A stretch of 47,542 bases of DNA from Haplosporangium gracile (lineage: Eukaryota > Mortierellomycota > Mortierellomycetes > Mortierellales > Mortierellaceae): the NCBI GenBank assembly GCA_015499985.1, contig JAAAUF010000224.1, positions 1 through 47,542 of the forward strand, given 5' to 3'. The notes beneath the pieces are model-generated. The model worked only from the letters and a program-made list of their open reading frames with translations. It searched no databases and was not told the origin of the DNA. A program made the translations under genes and the position numbers. Shown one piece after another: positions 18,878 to 27,285 of the stretch (position 1 is the first letter of the stretch; every line of letters begins with the position of its first letter).

Positions 18878-19564
18878 ATGTTACACTTATTTTCAATTTT
18901 TAAGGCAACTATGCCTTTAATGCAAGAAAAAAAATTTCTTAGCAATAATTCAAATTCTATTAATACTTCTAAATCTTTAATCTGGGTTTATGATATTAAT
19001 TTTCAAACTTTAGTAGAAAACGCTCCGTTTATTAGTAAATCCGCTTGTGCTAAAGCTTTACATATAAATAGACATACTGTGGCTTCATATTTAGATAAAG
19101 ATAAAGTTTTAAATCATAAATGGGTTTTTAGTACTACTCCAATTGATTTAGAAAATTTATCTAAATGGTCAATTAATCCAATTGTTTTTGAAGCAATAGT
19201 AGGTGATCTTCTTGGGGATGGCCATATTACTAAACCCAGTAATACAAATTCCAGTCGATTAGAGTTTACTTTCTCTGTTCAAAATTTACCATATTTAAAA
19301 CATCTTAAATTTAATGTTTATAAAGATTTATGTACTTTAACTGATCCTACGCCTTATCCGCCAGAATCAACAGGAAAAGAAGCTACTCAATATTGGTTTA
19401 GTTCTTTAACTTCACCAGCCTTAGGCCAAATATATAATATTTGGTATAAAGAGATAGATGGTAAATCTCTAAAAATTTTACCAGATTCTATTGAATCAAT
19501 TTTAACTCCTGTAGGATTAGCGCATTGGATACAAGGTGATGGGTATTTTAAATTTAATATTTAA
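18878..19564 (+). pseudogene. LAGLIDADG endonuclease, part 1 of 3 (nad5 intron)
   Basis: Residues 35-100 form a NUMOD1-like module (IWVYDINFQTLV to NHKWVFSTTP). Then comes the first LAGLIDADG motif EAIVGDLLGDGHIT near residue 115. The second, GLAHWIQGDGYFK, lies near residue 220, where the frame is lost. Family members continue with GTVLLCTDNF, which is found at about 20790. The cut is therefore right at the second motif. Start ATG 18878. An intact product is not encoded unless the pieces are joined. Confidence 0.85.
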
Positions 19565-19792
19565 TAAATTTTATGTACTTTAGTTGAATCTATTCCTTTA
19601 ATTTGATTAGTTTATTTTTTCTGATATCCTATCTGAATAACATTCAGGAATTTTTATTTAAGGTTAAAATCAAATTATAGTTTACCGCACAGAGACGGAA
19701 ATTCTGGGATGCCATGCGTGCTCCAACGCGGGTATAGTTACTTAAAAAAGTTTGACAATTGCGCTTGTTAACATTTAAAATACAAAAAAACA
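19565..19792 (+). promoter_or_regulatory. Leader L4 before a GIY-YIG ORF
   Basis: From about 19675 the blocks TACCGCACAGAGACGGAAA, CCAACGCGGGTATAGTTA, GTTTGACAATTGCGCTTG and TAACATTTAAAAT match 36285-36401, the leader of another subfamily A ORF. The host origin is unknown and no source gene is in the window. The part before 19675 shows no gene. Confidence 0.7.
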
Positions 19793-20647
19793 ATAAGACG
19801 ACTACAACCATTTTTTTCAACCATCGAACAATCGATAGGATATTTACATTTAACTGAGATTCAAAAAATTATTAAAAAGGAATTAAAAGGAAAATCCGGT
19901 ATCTACGGATTCTTTTGCAAAACTAATAATAAATTGTATATCGGATCTTCAATTGATTTATCAACTCGTTTCAATAAACACATTAAAGGGTTTAAATCTA
20001 ATATTTTATTACAAAGAGCAATTAATAAATATAATTTACAAGACTTTATTTTTATAATTTTTGAATATTGTGGGCCAGAAGAGGTAATATCTAGAGAACA
20101 ACATTTTTTTGATATGCTTTTACCTGAATTTAATATACTTAAAACAGCGGGATCTTCACTAGGGTATACTCATACTTCTGAAACATTAACTCAAATATCT
20201 GGTGAGAACCATCATTTTTATGGAAAAAATCATATGCCTGAGACTCTAGTTTTAATGAGTGAGGCTAATAAAGGTGAAAATAATCCAATGTATGGTAAAA
20301 TTCATTCTACTGAAACAAAAGTTTTAATAAGTGAAGCCTTGATAGGTGAAAATAATCCAAATTTTGGTAAAACTTTTTCTACTGAAACTAAAGCAAAAAT
20401 GAGTGAAGCCCATTTAGGTAAAGTTCATTCTGCTGAAGCTAAAGCAAAAATGAGTTTAGCTAAAGGAGGTACTATTTTTGTTCATGATGTACATGGCTCA
20501 CTTGTTCTTACTTTTTCTTCCACTAGAGAAGCAGGCAAATATTTTAATTCCTCACATTCTACAATATCTAATTATATAAAAAACGGAAAATTATTTCAAA
20601 ACCAGTGGATTTTTTCTACAATTAAAGATAATTCTGCTTCTTCTTAG
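19793..20647 (+). CDS. Subfamily A GIY-YIG endonuclease, AUA start likely
   Basis: A homing endonuclease with no ATG at its start. At the position where the paralogue at 36402 has ATG the codon is ATA (19793-19795), followed in frame by RRLQPFFSTIEQSIGYLHL. A TTG at 19934 lies inside the GIY domain and would remove the GIYGF motif, so it is not the start. GIYGF, LYIGSSIDLSTRF (catalytic Arg), REQHFFDML (Glu), then five NUMOD3 repeats and a NUMOD1-like end follow. There is no interior lesion. It is inserted in the second motif of the LAGLIDADG ORF, behind leader L4. Confidence 0.82.
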   Translation: MRRLQPFFSTIEQSIGYLHLTEIQKIIKKELKGKSGIYGFFCKTNNKLYIGSSIDLSTRFNKHIKGFKSNILLQRAINKYNLQDFIFIIFEYCGPEEVISREQHFFDMLLPEFNILKTAGSSLGYTHTSETLTQISGENHHFYGKNHMPETLVLMSEANKGENNPMYGKIHSTETKVLISEALIGENNPNFGKTFSTETKAKMSEAHLGKVHSAEAKAKMSLAKGGTIFVHDVHGSLVLTFSSTREAGKYFNSSHSTISNYIKNGKLFQNQWIFSTIKDNSASS

Positions 20648-20765
20648 TTTTTAATTAGATTATTGTTTGTAAAAGAACTAAAACAAGCACCGTTACTCTA
20701 GCTATTACCTTTTGCATATAAAAATAATAGCTTTATCACCATTTTATAGTAAATATTGTAAGAGT

Positions 20766-20890
20766 TTGAATTTCAACGAAGGAACCGTATTACTTTGTAC
20801 AGATAATTTTACTGAAGAGGAAACCAAAAGACTAATTAGTCTCTTGGAAAATAAATTTGGACTAAAAGCTGGTCTTAAAAGAAGAATAAA
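20766..20890 (+). pseudogene. LAGLIDADG endonuclease, part 2 of 3
   Basis: The frame reads LNFNEGTVLLCTDNFTEEE then TKRLISLLENKFGLKA and GLKRRI, the stretch that follows the second LAGLIDADG motif in this family. It begins where the first GIY-YIG cassette ends and is cut after KRRI by the second. TCTTAAAAGAAGAATAAA at 20873-20890 is repeated at 22063-22080, where the ORF resumes. Confidence 0.85.
20873..20890 (+). repeat. 18-bp direct repeat flanking a GIY-YIG cassette (left)
   Basis: TCTTAAAAGAAGAATAAA is identical at 22063-22080. The two copies bracket leader L3 and the GIY-YIG ORF. They look like a target duplication or the homologous ends used during insertion. Confidence 0.9.
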
Positions 20891-20984
20891 TTATATTTAT
20901 TTTTAGAAAGTTTTCAATAGTGCCCAATTCGATTTTAAGTAATTAATAGTATCCAATTCGATCTTGAGAACAAAAATAGTAAAA

Positions 20985-21135
20985 AAATTGTTTGAGGTTA
21001 AAGTCTTGCATATTATTATTATAAAGTGTGTCAAACAAAGAAGTAAACTATTTAAATAATATTAATATATATTATTAAAGTCAATAATAGGTGATTAACA
21101 TCATTCTGGGAACAAAAATTATAAAATATAAAAAT
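20985..21135 (+). promoter_or_regulatory. Leader L3 copy (nad4L-type) before a GIY-YIG ORF
   Basis: TATAAAGTGTGTCAAACAAA, TATATATTATTAAAGTC, AATAATAGGTGATTAAC and ATTCTGGGAACAAAA occur in the same order as before nad4L. The copy is some 4.8 kb away from the native one, inside the nad5 intron. Confidence 0.85.
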
Positions 21136-22068
21136 ATGAAAAACACATTAATTTTATTAAGTCAAAATTTACCTAATCAACCAGTAATTATATACGATAA
21201 TGCTGAAATAGATAAATTACGAATTTTATCCGATAACAAAGGTCTCAGCGGTATTTATGTATGGAAACATAAAGAATCAGGTAAAATATATATAGGTTCA
21301 GCTTTTAATCTATCTAAACGATTAAAAGATTATTATTCTTCTCATTATCTAAAACGATCTAATTATTATATTTGCAATGCTTTAATTTATTACAGTCATT
21401 CTGCTTTTAGTTTATCTATACTTGAATATATAGATATTTTAAATTTATCAGAGGATAAAGCGAAAAATTTAATATTAGAAAGAGAGCAAAATTATCTAGA
21501 TTTATTACAACCCGAGTTTAATATACTTAAAAAAGCAGGAAGTTCTTTAGGTTTTAAACACTCTGATGAATCTTTAGCTAAAATGAGTATTGCTAAAAAA
21601 GGTGAAAATCACCCTATGTTTGGAATAACAAGTGAAAATCACCCTATGTTTGGTAAAATTCATAAACTTGAGTCTCTTGCAAAAATGAGTAAAGCCAAAA
21701 AAGGTGAAAATAATCCAATGTTTGGAATAATAGGTGAAAATAGCCCAATGTTTGGAAAAACAGGTGAAAATCACCCAATGTTTGGTAAAACTCATTCAAC
21801 TGAAACTAAAGCTTTATTAAGTAAAGTTAACAAAGGTGAAAATAATCCTATGTTTGGTAAAACACATAAAGAAGAAACAATAGTAAAAATGAGTATTGCT
21901 AAAGGAGGAAGTACAATTTATGTATATGACTCTCAAGGTTTACTTATAAATACTTTTTCTTCTACTAGAAAGGCAGCTTTATATTTTAAAGTAAATCATA
22001 AAACAATAACTAAATATTTAAAATGTGGGTTAATCTTTCAAAATAAATGGTTTCTTTCCCTTTCTTAA
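21136..22068 (+). CDS. GIY-YIG/NUMOD homing endonuclease, intact
   Basis: About 310 residues from ATG 21136; an in-frame GTG at 21091 lies in the copied leader. It carries PVIIYDNAEIDKLR, GIYVW, IYIGSAFNLSKRL (catalytic Arg) and EREQNYLDLLQPEFNILKK. It has an unusually long NUMOD3 array with at least six GENxPMFGK repeats, four of them back to back, and a NUMOD1-like end IYVYD to NKWFLSLS. The stop TAA lies inside the 18-bp direct repeat, so ORF end and insertion end coincide. Its neighbours on both sides are pieces of one LAGLIDADG ORF. Confidence 0.88.
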   Translation: MKNTLILLSQNLPNQPVIIYDNAEIDKLRILSDNKGLSGIYVWKHKESGKIYIGSAFNLSKRLKDYYSSHYLKRSNYYICNALIYYSHSAFSLSILEYIDILNLSEDKAKNLILEREQNYLDLLQPEFNILKKAGSSLGFKHSDESLAKMSIAKKGENHPMFGITSENHPMFGKIHKLESLAKMSKAKKGENNPMFGIIGENSPMFGKTGENHPMFGKTHSTETKALLSKVNKGENNPMFGKTHKEETIVKMSIAKGGSTIYVYDSQGLLINTFSSTRKAALYFKVNHKTITKYLKCGLIFQNKWFLSLS

Positions 22069-22080
22069 AAGAAGAATAAA
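22063..22080 (+). repeat. 18-bp direct repeat (right copy)
   Basis: Identical to 20873-20890. It contains the GIY-YIG stop in one frame and the resumed LAGLIDADG codons (LKRRIK) in another. Confidence 0.9.
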
Positions 22081-22195
22081 AGGGAATGGAGAAATTTGTT
22101 ATCGAATTAGATTCCATTTATCCAGTATTAATAATTTAAGAAATTTAGTAAGTCCATTTATTATACCTGAAATGTTATATAAACTAGGATTATAA
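22064..22195 (+). pseudogene. LAGLIDADG endonuclease, part 3 of 3
   Basis: The frame reads LKRRIKGNGEICYRI, then NNLRNLVSPFIIPEMLYKLGL and a stop. The SPFIIPEMLYKL ending is the standard C-terminus of this LAGLIDADG family. Together with 18878-19564 and 20766-20890 it makes a full-length enzyme interrupted twice. Confidence 0.88.
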
Positions 22196-22204
22196 TTTAT
22201 AAAT

Positions 22205-22256
22205 AATTTTTAATGTATTTATTAGAATTTTCGTCATTTTACAATTAAGACAAACA
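22205..22256 (+). pseudogene. nad5: Copy of the nad5 3' tail
   Basis: TTCGTCATTTTACAATTAAG then ACAAACACCCCC matches the end of nad5 (CGTCATTTTA..ACTAAGACAAACTCCCCC at 23745-23780 and 25308-25340). It lies inside the nad5 intron after the LAGLIDADG end, so the tail has been copied away from its gene. Confidence 0.6.
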
Positions 22257-22311
22257 CCCCCTTTTTTAAAAATCGTAAAAATAATAGTAGGGCCCTCCTT
22301 AAACATTACTA

Positions 22312-22500
22312 TATGCTGGAACCTCCTTAGAGCCTTAAGTACCAATATTTTTAACATATTGGTGAAAACCTTAATGGATTGGACAATCAGCAGGAAACCA
22401 ACAATTACTTTGTAATTTAGTAGGATCCTCAGAGACTACACGTAATGGCTTAAATTTTTTAAATTTAGGTATGATATAGTCCAACCCATTGTGAAAACAA
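22312..22500 (+). ncRNA. Group I catalytic core of the nad5 intron
   Basis: ATATGCTGGAACCTCCTTAGA, GGACAATCAGCAGGAAACC, AGTAGGATCCTCAGAGACTA and GATATAGTCC are the conserved core strands. Nearly the same core, including ATATGCTGGAAACTCCTT and the AAGTAC segment, is found in cob introns 1 and 2. Confidence 0.85.
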
Positions 22501-22516
22501 TGGTCAATAAAATTAG

Positions 22517-24715
22517 CCTACTCCAGTATCAGCTTTAATCCATAGTGCCACTATGGTAACTGCTGGTATCTTCTTAATGATAAGAACTTCACCATTATTA
22601 GAATATAGTAGTACCGCATTAATAGTAATTACATGTTTAGGTTCATTATCAGCATTTGTTTTTGCTTCTATTGGATTAGTACAAAATGATCTTAAACGTA
22701 TAATCGCTTATTCAACTGCTAGTCAATTAGGATATTTAGGAGCTGTATGTGGTTTAAGTCAATATAATATAGCTTTTTATCACATTATTAATCATGCTTT
22801 CTTTAAAGCATTATTATTTTTAGCTGCTGGATCTGTAATTCATGCTATGGCAGATGAACAAGACGTAAGACGAATGGGAGGTTTAGCTAAATTATTACCA
22901 TTTACTTTTGTAGTAATGTTTATTGCTGCTTTAAGTAATATTGCTTTCCCATTCTTATCAGGTTTCTATTCTAAAGAAATCATTATCTTATCAGGTTATG
23001 GACAATACACATTCCAAGGGTCTTTCGCCTATTGGTTAACTACCTTTGCAGCTTTATTTACTTCTATATATACAACTAGATTGTTATATTTAACTTTCTT
23101 TTCTATACCGAATGGTACTAGAAATAACTATGAAAATACACACGAAGCTCCTTTCTTTATGGCAATTCCATTAGGGATACTAGCTGTTTTATCAGTAGTT
23201 TTTGGTTATTTATCTAAAGATTTATTTATTGGTCTAGGTAGCGATTTCTTCGGGAATGCGGTATTTATTCATCCTAATAATATAATTCTTGTAGATGCTG
23301 AATTTGCTATACCTTTATTTATTAAATTATTGCCATCTATCCTAACAATCTTCGGATTTATAGGAACATTATTGTTTTACGAATTTGTACCGAACATCTT
23401 AGTTGAAATGAAATTGTCTAAACTTGGTAGAACATTATATACATTCTTAAATCAAAAATATTTCTTTGATTTAGTATACTCTCGTTTAGTAGCATTAATC
23501 TTAAATTTAGGTTATATGACTCATAAATTAATTGATAGAGGTACGTTAGAGCTTGTGGGGCCTACTGGTCTTACTAATTTATTTAGTAACACTAGTAAAA
23601 ACTTAGCTTCATTAGATTCAGGATATATCCCGAATTACGCCCTAATGATTATCTTATCAGTAATTACTATGTCAGTTTCAGTATTATACTTAGAAGATGC
23701 TAGATTACTATTAGTGTTTATTTCTACATTATTTCTTATTAACTCACGTCATTTTATAACTAAGACAAACTCCCCCTTCGGAAGCATAACTAATTTAAAT
23801 AAAGTTAATGTGGGAGGTCAATTTTCTTTTTATCAAACTCGTAATTTTCATACGTCAAGTTTATTAAGAAAAGATATTGGAAACAAAGATATAAATAATG
23901 TACAAATTTACAATAATGCAAATATTGAGAAACAAAATATTTTAAAAGATAATAAAGGAAAATCTGGGATTTATATGTGGACTCACATAGAATCAGGAAA
24001 AAGATATGTTGGAAGTGCAGTTGATCTATCTAAGCGATTTTACACTTACTTTACTGAAAATGTTTTAAATCAAGGAAGAAATATAAATAGTTACATTAAT
24101 AGAGCTTTACTACTGCATGGTTATTCAGCCTTTAGTTTAACAATAATAGAATATGTCGATATTAGTAATTTAGATAAAAAAGAAGCTCGTGAATTGATTC
24201 TTTCACGTGAACAGTTTTATATATATAGCCTTAGTTCTGAATACAATATACTTTTAATAGCGGGCTCTTCACTAGGGTATGTCCATAGAGAAGAATCGAT
24301 AGTTTTAATGAATGAAACTAAAAAAGGTGAAAAAAATCCTATGTATGGAAAAACTAAAGAACAAAACCCTGTTTATGATAAAAACCATACAAAGGAATCC
24401 TTAGTTTTAATAAGTCAGTCAAGTAAAAATCGTCTTCATTCAATTGAGACTAAAGCGGCTATGAGTGAATCTAGAAAAGGTTTAGTTAAATCTGAAGAAC
24501 ACAGAGCAAATCTAAGTATTGCAAAAGGTACAGCAATTTATCAATATTCTTCTGATCTATCGACTATAATTAATAAATTCTCTTCTGCTAATAAAGCAGC
24601 TGAACATTTTAACATTTCTCGTCCGACGGTAATGAAATATGCTCACAGTCGTAAATTATTTCAAGATAAATGGATTTTATCTATAACTAAAATAGATAGC
24701 CCTGCTTCTTCTTAA
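22517..24715 (+). CDS. nad5: NADH dehydrogenase subunit 5, exon 2, fused to GIY-YIG endonuclease
   Basis: The exon resumes PTPVSALIHSATMVTAG and carries the rest of NAD5 (HIINHAFFKALLFL, GGLAKLLPFTF, LSGFYSKEIII, NQKYFFDLVYSR) to RHFITKTNSP at about 23780. With exon 1 this gives some 660 residues, normal for fungi. No stop follows. The frame runs through the C-box into a linker containing TRNFHTSSLL, then a complete GIY-YIG domain (GIYMW, RYVGSAVDLSKRF, SREQFYIYSL) with NUMOD3 and NUMOD1-like modules to 24715. RNFHTSS resembles a mitochondrial presequence cleavage site. The former native 3' end of nad5 lies downstream at 24796. Confidence 0.92.
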   Translation, partial: PTPVSALIHSATMVTAGIFLMIRTSPLLEYSSTALIVITCLGSLSAFVFASIGLVQNDLKRIIAYSTASQLGYLGAVCGLSQYNIAFYHIINHAFFKALLFLAAGSVIHAMADEQDVRRMGGLAKLLPFTFVVMFIAALSNIAFPFLSGFYSKEIIILSGYGQYTFQGSFAYWLTTFAALFTSIYTTRLLYLTFFSIPNGTRNNYENTHEAPFFMAIPLGILAVLSVVFGYLSKDLFIGLGSDFFGNAVFIHPNNIILVDAEFAIPLFIKLLPSILTIFGFIGTLLFYEFVPNILVEMKLSKLGRTLYTFLNQKYFFDLVYSRLVALILNLGYMTHKLIDRGTLELVGPTGLTNLFSNTSKNLASLDSGYIPNYALMIILSVITMSVSVLYLEDARLLLVFISTLFLINSRHFITKTNSPFGSITNLNKVNVGGQFSFYQTRNFHTSSLLRKDIGNKDINNVQIYNNANIEKQNILKDNKGKSGIYMWTHIESGKRYVGSAVDLSKRFYTYFTENVLNQGRNINSYINRALLLHGYSAFSLTIIEYVDISNLDKKEARELILSREQFYIYSLSSEYNILLIAGSSLGYVHREESIVLMNETKKGEKNPMYGKTKEQNPVYDKNHTKESLVLISQSSKNRLHSIETKAAMSESRKGLVKSEEHRANLSIAKGTAIYQYSSDLSTIINKFSSANKAAEHFNISRPTVMKYAHSRKLFQDKWILSITKIDSPASS

Positions 24716-25345
24716 TTTATCTCTAAGATAGCATTATTGTTCTACAATATTTTATAGTGAATGATTATTTCTACTTTAGCTAATAACAATCCTCGATGGA
24801 TTCAGATTTCTTTGGAAATACTATATTTATTCACCCTAATTACATAATATTAATAGATTCTGAATTTGCGATTCCATTAATAATTAAATTATTACCATCT
24901 ATCCTAACAATCTTCGGATTTATAGGAACATTATTGTTTTATGAGTTTGTACCTAATATCCTAGTTGAAATTAAATTATCTAGATTAGGTAGAACTTTAT
25001 ACACGTTCTTAAATCAAAAATACTTCTTTGATTTAGTATATTCTCGTTTAATAGCATTAGTATTAAACATGGGATACATGACTCACAAATTAATCGACAG
25101 AGGTACATTGGAGCTTGTGGGACCAACAGGTTTAACAAACCTTTTCTCTAATACTAGTAAAAACATAGCATCATTAGATTCTGGTTATATCCCGAATTAC
25201 GCTTTAATGATTATATTATCTGTTGTGACAATGTCAGCTTCAGTATTATACTTAGACGATGCTAGATTATTATTAGTGTTCATCTGTGCTGCTTTTTTAT
25301 TAAATTCACGTCATTTTACAACTAAGACAAACTCCCCCCCCCGGA
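24716..25345 (+). pseudogene. nad5: Displaced native 3' end of nad5
   Basis: From about 24796 it reads SDFFGNTIFIHPNYIIL, then FIGTLLFYEFVPNILVE, NQKYFFDLVYSRLIAL and DARLLLVFICAAFLLNSRHF and ends TTKTNSPP in the C-run. It parallels the last third of NAD5 with scattered silent and conservative changes. It has no proper start or splice link. It is the end replaced by the tail that came with the endonuclease. Good conservation suggests recent displacement or gene conversion. The reading frame beyond 25345 is GC-cluster sequence. Confidence 0.9.
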
Positions 25346-25431
25346 TCCGCGTTTTTACCGCGGGTCCGGGCTTTGGATATAAAAAATATAATTCACCCGA
25401 CCGGGTCGCCTAGGCGGGCCGGCCGGGATAA
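25335..25431. repeat. Two consecutive GC-rich hairpins
   Basis: CCCGGATCCGCG-GTTTTTAC-CGCGGGTCCGGG is a 12-bp stem. CCCGACCGGGTCGCC-TA-GGCGGGCCGG is a second strong stem with small bulges. The double-hairpin layout is like mobile elements known in some fungal mtDNAs. They follow the displaced nad5 end directly. Confidence 0.75.
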
Positions 25432-25775
25432 AAAGGTATTTTTAAACTCTATTCTATAAAAAATAAAAATAATTTTTTAGATCCGCAGGGGGGGGCTAGG
25501 TCGCCCCGCAAGGGAGTATTATAAACAAAGTTCCCCAAACAAATTAATCTGTAACGATTTTTCTAATTTAATCCCCGGCTTATTTAAGCGGGTAGGCGAT
25601 TTAACGAAACAAGTTTATTATATTTTTTAATTATAAGACCAAAGAATAACCCCCCGGGTACCAGAGGGGGGGTTGTTCAGCCTCCTCTGGGGGGGCAGAA
25701 CTAAAAAGTCAAAGACATATAAATAAAAAATTAATTCGATAATAAATGACCACTTGCTAGATTATATATACTAAT
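25432..25775. other. Spacer with several GC clusters
   Basis: No gene is seen. Clusters occur at about 25485-25520 (GGGGGGGGCTAGGTCGCCCC), 25571-25595 (CCCCGGCTTATTTAAGCGGG hairpin) and 25649-25696 (AACCCCCCGGGTACC and GGGGGGGTT arms, then CCTCCTCTGGGGGGG). Confidence 0.6.
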
Positions 25776-25846
25776 AAGACAATAGCTTAACGTAAAGCAC
25801 TTCGCTCATAACGGACCCGATGGAAGTTCGACTCTTCCTTGTCTTA
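25776..25846 (+). tRNA. trnM: tRNA-Met (CAU)
   Basis: The acceptor AAGACAA pairs with TTGTCTT. The D-arm is GCTT/AAGC. The anticodon loop CTCATAA has anticodon CAT on a stem with one outer mismatch. The T-arm is GGAAG-TTCGACT-CTTCC. A worn copy with the same downstream 80 bp is at 1275-1340. Confidence 0.9.
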
Positions 25847-26180
25847 ATAAAATTATAACCTTTATATTAGGACATAAATATATTATTTTATATTATGTAA
25901 TATACAGAATTTGTATATTATTAAATTCTTTAATTTTTTTTTTAATAAAATTGAATATATAGTAAAATTAGATCTAAACCATTTAGTTTTTAATTATAAA
26001 CTTATAGTTTATGATTAAGTAAGTTTATTACTGCTACTATTCAATAATATATTAATTATATTTTTATAATAGATTAAAGTATTTATTTAGTTAAATATTA
26101 AACCCGAATAATTATATATTATTTGAGGTGGTTAAATAATAACCTTAAATTAAAAACTAATTTTGTTTTTTATTATTTTT
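25847..26180 (+). repeat. Spacer downstream of trnM, original of leader L5
   Basis: The first 75 bases are identical to 1341-1415, and 26070-26170 matches 1440-1540 with changes. Near 25975-26030 an extra AT-rich stretch absent from the other copy is inserted. Confidence 0.75.
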
Positions 26181-26302
26181 CATAAAATTTTCTTCCTGCC
26201 TCCGGCGGGTCCCCTCGCGGAACCTTTTATTATAAATTTTCTCTTAGGAAAAAGAACAAATAAGTCCTATAAAGAGTTCTATTCTTAAAAAAATTATGCA
26301 AA

Positions 26303-26584
26303 AGTTGCCCGGGCCGGAGATGATCAATCACCCATAATTAAAATTGCCCCTCGATTCGAAGGGGTGAAATGGATGATTGGACTTTTTAAATTTAAAATGT
26401 TTGGCCCGGGAGTGAGTGGTACTATCTTCCAAGTCTTTAGGCTTGGCATAGGCCTGTTTTTATGGCCTATGTTCAGGGAAGGGGGTAGTTCCTCATTACC
26501 CCGAAAAGGGGTAATGTAAGCACATAAAAATTCATCGTACTGGGATTTTAATAAACTTAGTATCGTTCACCAATAGTGAACGAT
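26303..26584 (+). other. Chain of five or more stable hairpins between trnM and cob
   Basis: Outer arms CCCGGGCC (26308-26315) and GGCCCGGG (26403-26410) enclose GATCAATCA/TGATTGG and CCCCTCGATTCGAAGGGG. Then follow without gaps CCAAGTC-TTTA-GGCTTGG (26429-26446) and CATAGGCC/GGCCTATG (26447-26471). Then come CATTACCCC-GAAAA-GGGGTAATG (26494-26516) and ATCGTTCAC-CAATA-GTGAACGAT (26562-26584). It is either a structured RNA in the cob 5' region or a pile of hairpin elements. No RNase P signature was found. Confidence 0.7.
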
Positions 26585-26777
26585 GTATTGTCTTCGTCAA
26601 GTAGGCAAAGCTATTTTATAAGAAAAGATAAAAAATAAAAAAAGATAATAAAAACAATATGCTTCTATAAAGAAGTATACTTTATTCATTTATTCGTCTT
26701 AATGAGACATAGTTTTTATAATTATGATTTAATAAAGAGACGTAAGAATAAGGAATATAAAAAGAATAAAAAATATT

Positions 26778-26937
26778 TTGAAACTTTTAAAAACCCATCC
26801 ATTTTTAAGTTTAGTTAATAGTTATGTAATAGATTCACCATCTCCTTCAAATATTTCATATTTATGGAATTATGGAAGTCTTCTTGGTGTAGTATTAGTA
26901 ATTCAAATCGCTACAGGTGTTACATTAGCAATGCATT
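26778..26937 (+). CDS. cob: Apocytochrome b, exon 1 (TTG start)
   Basis: First exon of cytochrome b of complex III. Homology begins at [18 protein letters not shown], directly preceded by TTG 26778-26780. No ATG is in frame upstream near it, so TTG (or a nearby ATT/ATA) initiates. The exon runs [18 protein letters not shown] to VTLAMH and one further base, 160 nt, ending in T. It joins exon 2 to give MHYVPHVDLAF. Confidence 0.88.
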
Positions 26938-27285
26938 AGACGTACATGATGCGAATTAAAGTAATTTAATTTAGAAATATCGCTATATGCTGGAAACTCC
27001 TTTAAGCCTTAAGTACTAGATTCTCGAGTCCCCGGGGAATCATGATTTTTATTTTATATAAAAATCTAGATTTATTATTAAAATCAGTAAAAATCTTAAT
27101 GGATGTATAAGGGACAATCAGCAGGAAACCAACAAGATAACTCTTTAGTAGGATCCTCAGAGACTACACGCGATACCCCTATTAAATTAAATAAATTTAA
27201 GGGTGAAGATATAGTCCACTCATTAGCGAGAGTTAATGTAAATTTCTATATTTATATGTTAATTTTTAATATTTAGGATAATTTA

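Larger units (their letters stand above)
18464..22516 (+). other. Group I intron in nad5 (site 717) loaded with endonuclease ORFs
   Basis: It runs from after GAGGGT to the G before CCTACTCCAGTATCAGC, which resumes NAD5 at PTPVSALIHSATMV. The group I core lies at the 3' end (22312-22500): GGACAATCAGCAGGAAACC, GATCCTCAGAGACTACACG and GATATAGTCCAACCC. It holds one LAGLIDADG ORF cut into three pieces by two GIY-YIG cassettes, plus a copy of the nad5 3' tail. Length is 4.05 kb. Confidence 0.9.

Noticed and set aside
21574..21795. Minus-strand ORF with repeated FTKHWVIFT units
   Set aside because: It is the antisense shadow of the NUMOD3 repeats in the GIY-YIG gene.
20281..21900. CRISPR-like regular repeats (GENNPMFGK-coding units)
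   Set aside because: The periodic repeats are in-frame NUMOD3 protein repeats with unequal spacing, not identical repeats with spacers.
26303..26620. Mitochondrial RNase P RNA (rnpB)
   Set aside because: The hairpin chain lacks the conserved P4-forming segments. I could not place either half of the core.
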